Source of the DNA: Candidatus Poseidonia alphae
GTDB taxonomy: Archaea > Thermoplasmatota > Poseidoniia > Poseidoniales > Poseidoniaceae
Reading direction: 5' to 3'
DNA length: 26,562 nt
Assembly (NCBI GenBank): GCA_002505405.1
Contig: DAVD01000043.1
Coordinates: forward strand, 1 to 26,562
Made by a program: the position numbers and the translations under genes. Shown one piece after another: positions 23,196-26,562 of the stretch. Under the pieces are notes generated by a model, which made no database searches, was not told where the DNA came from, and saw only the letters and a list, made by a program, of their open reading frames with translations. The stretch's first letter is position 1, and every line of letters begins with the position of its first letter.

Positions 23196-23615
23196 ATGCG
23201 CAAGAAAGAACCGCTCACCGTAGATACTACCTGGCGCTATCCTTTGCCGATGCCGATGCCCGGCCAACCGGTCTGTGCAACTGAATTAGAGGCCGTTACT
23301 CAACTGGCCCAACTTCCAGAATCCCCTCGTATGTTTTTGTGGACCGATACTGAACGAAAATGTCCGAACGATTGGGGATTTATCGCAAGTGTCCGAGAAG
23401 GCATCCCTCCACAAGGCGTAGAGGCTGAACTTCTAGCATGGGCCGGTCAATACCGTAATGCTTGGCTTGCAGTGGATTTGCGAGACGGGGTGATCCCGCC
23501 TTCAACGGTCACACCAATGGAAGAATTGCTTTCTTCATTGAAGCGACCCATTATTATTCTAGTAAGCCGATCATCTGAGCATGAAGATTGGCCTCAATGG
23601 GTGCTTCCTGAGTGA
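23196..23615 (+). CDS. Protein of unknown function
   Basis: 139 residues from the ATG at 23196, starting MRKKEPLTVDTTWRYPLPMP. There is no signal peptide or membrane segment. The mix of helices and strands (RMFLWTDTERKCPNDWGFIA, AELLAWAGQYRNAWLAVDLR, KRPIIILVSRSSEHEDWPQW) suggests a small alpha/beta domain, but I recognise no family. The frame is open far upstream, to 22806, but that part is antisense to the DUF106 coding region and is rejected; an ATG at 23097 is possible. It is divergent from DUF106, and the intervening stretch holds CTCTCAAGAGAG (23132-23143), an operator-like inverted repeat. It is convergent with the mosaic protein at the right edge. No clear TATA box or ribosome site was seen, so the start is uncertain. 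Confidence 0.6.
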   Translation: MRKKEPLTVDTTWRYPLPMPMPGQPVCATELEAVTQLAQLPESPRMFLWTDTERKCPNDWGFIASVREGIPPQGVEAELLAWAGQYRNAWLAVDLRDGVIPPSTVTPMEELLSSLKRPIIILVSRSSEHEDWPQWVLPE

Positions 23616-23657
23616 ACGTAACCAACATCGACGCAGGCGCATTCTAGCATCAAGCCC

Positions 23658-23671
23658 TCAACCGCGGTTGA
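23658..23671. other. 14-base perfect palindrome between convergent genes
   Basis: TCAACCGCGGTTGA is its own reverse complement with no central spacer. It lies in the 75 bases between the stops of the 139-residue protein and the mosaic protein. No T-run follows it on either strand, so it is not an ordinary terminator. A protein-binding site is possible. Confidence 0.4.
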
Positions 23672-23690
23672 TGAACAAGGCTATTTTGAA

Positions 23691-26562
23691 TCATTCAAAG
23701 GTAAACTTACAGGCACTGCATTCTGTAGCGTCTGCAGGGTTGAGGGTTTCACAGATTCCGCAGGCCTTTTCTTCAGCGTTATCGGATCCTTCTTCGTCAC
23801 GGGAGTTCCATGCCTTTGCAGCATCTTCCAATTCGCCCTTCTTGAGGTAGCCATTGTCGTCGCTATCGTAGTCCGCAGCGAAAGCAATGAAGGCATCGCG
23901 GTCAGAGATACCGGCTGCATCCATGACACGGAGAAGTACGTCTTCTCGCCAGTTCATCTTGGGCTCCTCATCGGTGGATTCGGCTTCTGCATCTTCTTCA
24001 GAGGTTTCAGCCACATCGGTGGACTCTTCCTCAGTGGATGCTTCTTCTGAGGTTTCTTCTGATGCTTCTGCCTCAACTTCTGCTTCTTCTGAGGTTTCTT
24101 CTGATGCTTCACCTTCTGCACCTTCAGCAACTGCTTCACCTTCTGCTTCTTCTTCCGCCTCTTCAACCTCAGGGAGGTCATCGGACTCGATTTCATCTCC
24201 GAAGTGAACACCATGGAAGCGATTGAGTGCTTCTGCGTCAACTTCTCCGGTTCCCTTGATGTCAAAGGATACTTCCAAACGTTCACCCTTCTCAACCTTG
24301 GGGACATGCCATACGATGTGCAATCCGCCTTCTCCTTCATCGGAGGTCATCTTGACATCGTCGCGCTTTCCGTTTGCACCCTTCATCGACCAGTCCTTGA
24401 TTTCAAATTGAGCTGGAAGCACATCGTTGATGTACAGGTCGCTCAAGGCTGTGTCGCCGTTGTTTTCAAAGAGGATCAAGACCTCATAGCGGCCTTTTCC
24501 TCCAAGAGGAATCGCTTGCTTACCGGCACTGAAGTTACGACGGTTGTGGATGACCTTGATGGTTGGTGTTTCCGCTGGTTCGCGGGTACAGATCGGGCCG
24601 AAACGCTCCGAGCTGAATTCAACCCGTGCAGGACCGTCCACACGTGTATTGTTCGGTGTTGGGTCCGGAGCATTGAGGGGGTAAGAAATTTCAATCTTCT
24701 TTCCGGGCTTTAGTCCGAGAGGCCCGCGTGTTCCGACGGTGAGGGTCATGGTATGACCGATGCCGTCAGGGGATTTGTGTTCCTTCTCAATGGTAACTCC
24801 TTCAGCCATTTCGACTTTGAATTGGTCGTCATCAATGGTTTTACCATCAAGTTTGATGGTCAACTGCTCCTTTGTAGGTGCGTCAAACAATCCAGGAATA
24901 TCATCCGTGATGCGCATCAAGTTGATGACAGAGGAACCCTTGTTCTCGAGGACCATAACCGATTGGATTTTCTGTGCACGATAGGAACGCAAACCACTTG
25001 TGGAGTACGCCTTCGAAATATCTGCTTCCAGGACTTGAAGTTTCTTTTCCTCAAGTTTCATCGAACCCTCTGTGCTTTGAATGGCTCGCGGTAGAACCGA
25101 GTAAGACAATTCGTAGGTAAAGTCAGGTTCAGATTGGGCCATAACAACTCGCTCTTCAGATTCCCACTTACCGTAGGGGTGGACATCCTCGTCAACATCG
25201 TGGATGTCAAAGAGAAGTTCTTCGCTGCCCTTCATTCGAACTTGGAGTTTTACCAAATCAACGGCAAAGGAGGAGCGGTTCTCAAAGATAGCTTGACACT
25301 TCCAGTTGTCAGGGCGCTCGTCTTCACGGACTCGCATGTAGGTGAATCCACGACAGAATGCATCCAACTCTCGGAACATCATGTTTGAGAGTGTGGAATC
25401 AGCACGGTAGGTTGCGCTTGCTTGCCCTGCCTTGATGGCCTTTGTCGATGACACTGAGATTGTACCTTCCATGGAGATAACTTGTTTTTCACCTGCATTA
25501 AGTCGGCCGATGTTCCAAGTGATGGTTCCATCCTCAAATTCAGCTCCACCGGTCATGGCGAAATGCATGGCTTCGGGGATCGGTCGGGTGACGACAACAT
25601 CGTGGAGTTCCACACCGGACATGTTCTCGACTTCAAGTTCAAGAGATATCTCGCCCGGGTCCTCATTCATAGCAACGGAAAGTGAGCGTTCTTGAGAGCG
25701 GGACGGGTTGGTGTCCAATCGCTCTCGTAGCGTCATCATCTGCTTTCCATTTACCTTGTATGACATTGTATGATTCTTTGATGGTTCAAGTTCGTCTACG
25801 GAAACATGCTCCCCGCCGATATCGGTTGCATCGATGTTGTCAAGCATGACGTCGATGTCGTAGATTCTGTCTTCTGACGAAGGGTTGTTGACCGTAAGGG
25901 TTCCTTTGACGGATTGTTTGATGATATGTCCATCAGCGTTCAAGGTTGTCGTTTCAATTTCATGCAACGTTCCTTCGAGTTTGTCACCGGGGACAGTCTC
26001 AACTTCAGCACGGCTGCGAATGGTCGCTCCTGCTTGTTCTCCAGTGAGGTCAGATGGGACCAAATCCGGTAGCGGTGGTTGTTCCAAGAGTTCTTGACTT
26101 GGAGGTGCTGCAAGCGGGTCCATCAACGGGTCAGCAGCGGGAGGCATTGGGGGCATCTCGGGAGGTGCCGGAGGTGCTGCGAGCGGGTCCATCAATGGAT
26201 CTGCTGCGGGAGGCATTGGGGGCATCTCGGGAGGCGCCGGAGGTGCTGCGAGCGGGTCCATCAACGGGTCAGCAGCGGGTGCTTCGGGCATTGGAGGCAT
26301 AGGAGGCATCTCGGGAGGTGCCGGAGGTGCTGCAAGCGGGTCCATCAATGGATCTGCTGCGGGAGGCATTGGAGGCATTGGAGGCATCTCGGGAGGTGCC
26401 GGAGGTGCTGCAAGCGGGTCCATCAACGGGTCAGCAGCGGGTGCTTCGGGCATTGGAGGCATTGGAGGCATCTCTGGAGGAGCTGGAGGTGCATCGGCCA
26501 TCGGAGGCATAGGCGGCATTGCTGGCATACCGGGAGGTGCTGGAGGTGCATCGGCCATTGGA
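23691..26562 (-). CDS. Large mosaic protein: Pro/Met repeats, DUF11-like beta-sandwiches, acidic tract, EF-hand, zinc ribbon (N-terminus beyond right edge)
   Basis: Open to the right edge; 955 residues can be counted from a Met at 26558 that sits inside a repeat and is preceded in frame by Pro, so the true start is outside. Order: Pro/Met/Ala repeats (about 1-150), then several beta-sandwich regions of DUF11/CARDB style (about 170-780; for example LFENNGDTALSDLYINDVLP), then a Glu/Ala/Ser tract at 788-867. A helical segment and a canonical EF-hand loop (DSDDNGYLKKGE, 898-909) follow, and the end is a zinc ribbon (Cys933, 936, 947, 950; CGICETLNPADATECSACKF). No membrane segment is visible, so it is probably cytoplasmic unless the missing start carries a signal. 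Such beta-sandwiches are usually extracellular. Function unknown; a scaffold is plausible. Low-complexity DNA repeats mark both ends. Confidence 0.8.
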   Translation of the reverse strand, partial: PMADAPPAPPGMPAMPPMPPMADAPPAPPEMPPMPPMPEAPAADPLMDPLAAPPAPPEMPPMPPMPPAADPLMDPLAAPPAPPEMPPMPPMPEAPAADPLMDPLAAPPAPPEMPPMPPAADPLMDPLAAPPAPPEMPPMPPAADPLMDPLAAPPSQELLEQPPLPDLVPSDLTGEQAGATIRSRAEVETVPGDKLEGTLHEIETTTLNADGHIIKQSVKGTLTVNNPSSEDRIYDIDVMLDNIDATDIGGEHVSVDELEPSKNHTMSYKVNGKQMMTLRERLDTNPSRSQERSLSVAMNEDPGEISLELEVENMSGVELHDVVVTRPIPEAMHFAMTGGAEFEDGTITWNIGRLNAGEKQVISMEGTISVSSTKAIKAGQASATYRADSTLSNMMFRELDAFCRGFTYMRVREDERPDNWKCQAIFENRSSFAVDLVKLQVRMKGSEELLFDIHDVDEDVHPYGKWESEERVVMAQSEPDFTYELSYSVLPRAIQSTEGSMKLEEKKLQVLEADISKAYSTSGLRSYRAQKIQSVMVLENKGSSVINLMRITDDIPGLFDAPTKEQLTIKLDGKTIDDDQFKVEMAEGVTIEKEHKSPDGIGHTMTLTVGTRGPLGLKPGKKIEISYPLNAPDPTPNNTRVDGPARVEFSSERFGPICTREPAETPTIKVIHNRRNFSAGKQAIPLGGKGRYEVLILFENNGDTALSDLYINDVLPAQFEIKDWSMKGANGKRDDVKMTSDEGEGGLHIVWHVPKVEKGERLEVSFDIKGTGEVDAEALNRFHGVHFGDEIESDDLPEVEEAEEEAEGEAVAEGAEGEASEETSEEAEVEAEASEETSEEASTEEESTDVAETSEEDAEAESTDEEPKMNWREDVLLRVMDAAGISDRDAFIAFAADYDSDDNGYLKKGELEDAAKAWNSRDEEGSDNAEEKACGICETLNPADATECSACKFTFE
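24039..24110 (-). repeat. 30-base direct repeat in the acidic tract
   Basis: The bases at 24039-24068 recur identically at 24081-24110, a period of 42. They encode EASEETSEEA-type segments of the Glu/Ala/Ser tract. Such exact copies indicate recent slippage or duplication within the coding region. Confidence 0.75.
26101..26562 (-). repeat. Imperfect tandem repeats encoding Pro/Met/Ala-rich segments
   Basis: Five copies of ADPLMDPLAAPP are linked by blocks of PPEMPPMPP and MPEAPA, and the array continues beyond the edge. Copies differ mainly at third codon positions and in the number of MPP steps, a pattern of in-frame expansion and contraction. The encoded segment should be disordered or polyproline-like. 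Confidence 0.85.

Noticed and set aside
24000..24200. Repetitive bases considered as a CRISPR or intergenic repeat array
   Set aside because: The repeats are in frame and encode the Glu/Ala/Ser tract of the mosaic protein, without unique spacers of constant length.
1..26562. Insertion sequences, integrases, prophage modules or defence systems
   Set aside because: No transposase, integrase, nuclease cluster or terminal inverted repeats with target duplications were seen. The phage-like pattern at 2001-2360 stands alone.

Overview
The window reads as a piece of an archaeal chromosome, most likely a planktonic euryarchaeon of the Marine Group II type (Candidatus Poseidoniales, Thermoplasmatota). 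Archaeal hallmarks are RNA polymerase subunit L, an archaeal-length TruD, the conserved run of an EMC3/Oxa1-like DUF106 protein, cytidylate kinase and Cbf5, a DUF2240 protein and an archaeosortase. Two large secreted-protein genes also have a TATA-like element about 25 bases upstream of the ATG (leaderless architecture). The lineage call rests on gene content and the style of the surface proteins (Kelch, CARDB, thrombospondin type 3-like repeats); no search was run. Several other genes have clear Shine-Dalgarno sequences, so both modes of initiation seem to be in use.

Layout. 1-1824 (-): the N-terminal part of a secreted beta-propeller protein with calcium-binding type repeats, cut by the left edge. 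2001-2360 (+): a small orphan protein with a possible phage-tail-like fold. 3861-4118 and 2456-3847 (-): rpoL followed by truD. 4274-6862 (+): an MMPL/RND-type membrane protein. 12168-6863 (-): a 1563-residue Kelch/CARDB surface protein followed by a DUF2240 gene. 12286-15405 (+): HEAT-repeat protein, 71-residue protein and DEAD-box RNA helicase. 15406-16455 (-): archaeosortase. 16567-17426 (+): TusA-like sulfur carrier overlapping a bacterial-type GTP cyclohydrolase II. 17434-17506 (-): tRNA-His. 17636-20451 (+): a second CARDB surface protein and a hotdog thioesterase. 20452-20645: a structured intergenic stretch with a 21-codon mini-ORF. 23071-20646 (-): DUF106/EMC3-like, cmk, cbf5. 23196-23615 (+): unknown protein. 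26562-23691 (-): a large unusual protein with Pro/Met repeats, beta-sandwich domains, an acidic tract, an EF-hand and a zinc ribbon, cut by the right edge.

Two themes run through the genes. One is RNA and translation: TruD, Cbf5, DEAD-box helicase, tRNA-His, RpoL, and an Oxa1-family insertase that may work at the ribosome. The other is the cell surface: three very large exported proteins, an MMPL transporter, an archaeosortase and the insertase. No gene-free stretch exceeds 300 bases. The longest are 20452-20645 (194 bases, three inverted repeats plus the mini-ORF), 1825-2000 (176 bases, divergent promoter region) and 4119-4273 (155 bases, divergent region with inverted repeats). No CRISPR array, insertion sequence, integrase or rRNA was seen.

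The observations I would follow first are a stem-loop that buries the Shine-Dalgarno sequence of the helicase, the structured RNA-like stretch at 20463-20555, an IPT/TIG domain apparently split by an inserted seven-repeat propeller, the mosaic protein at the right edge, and the C-terminal zinc ribbon on the EMC3-like protein.
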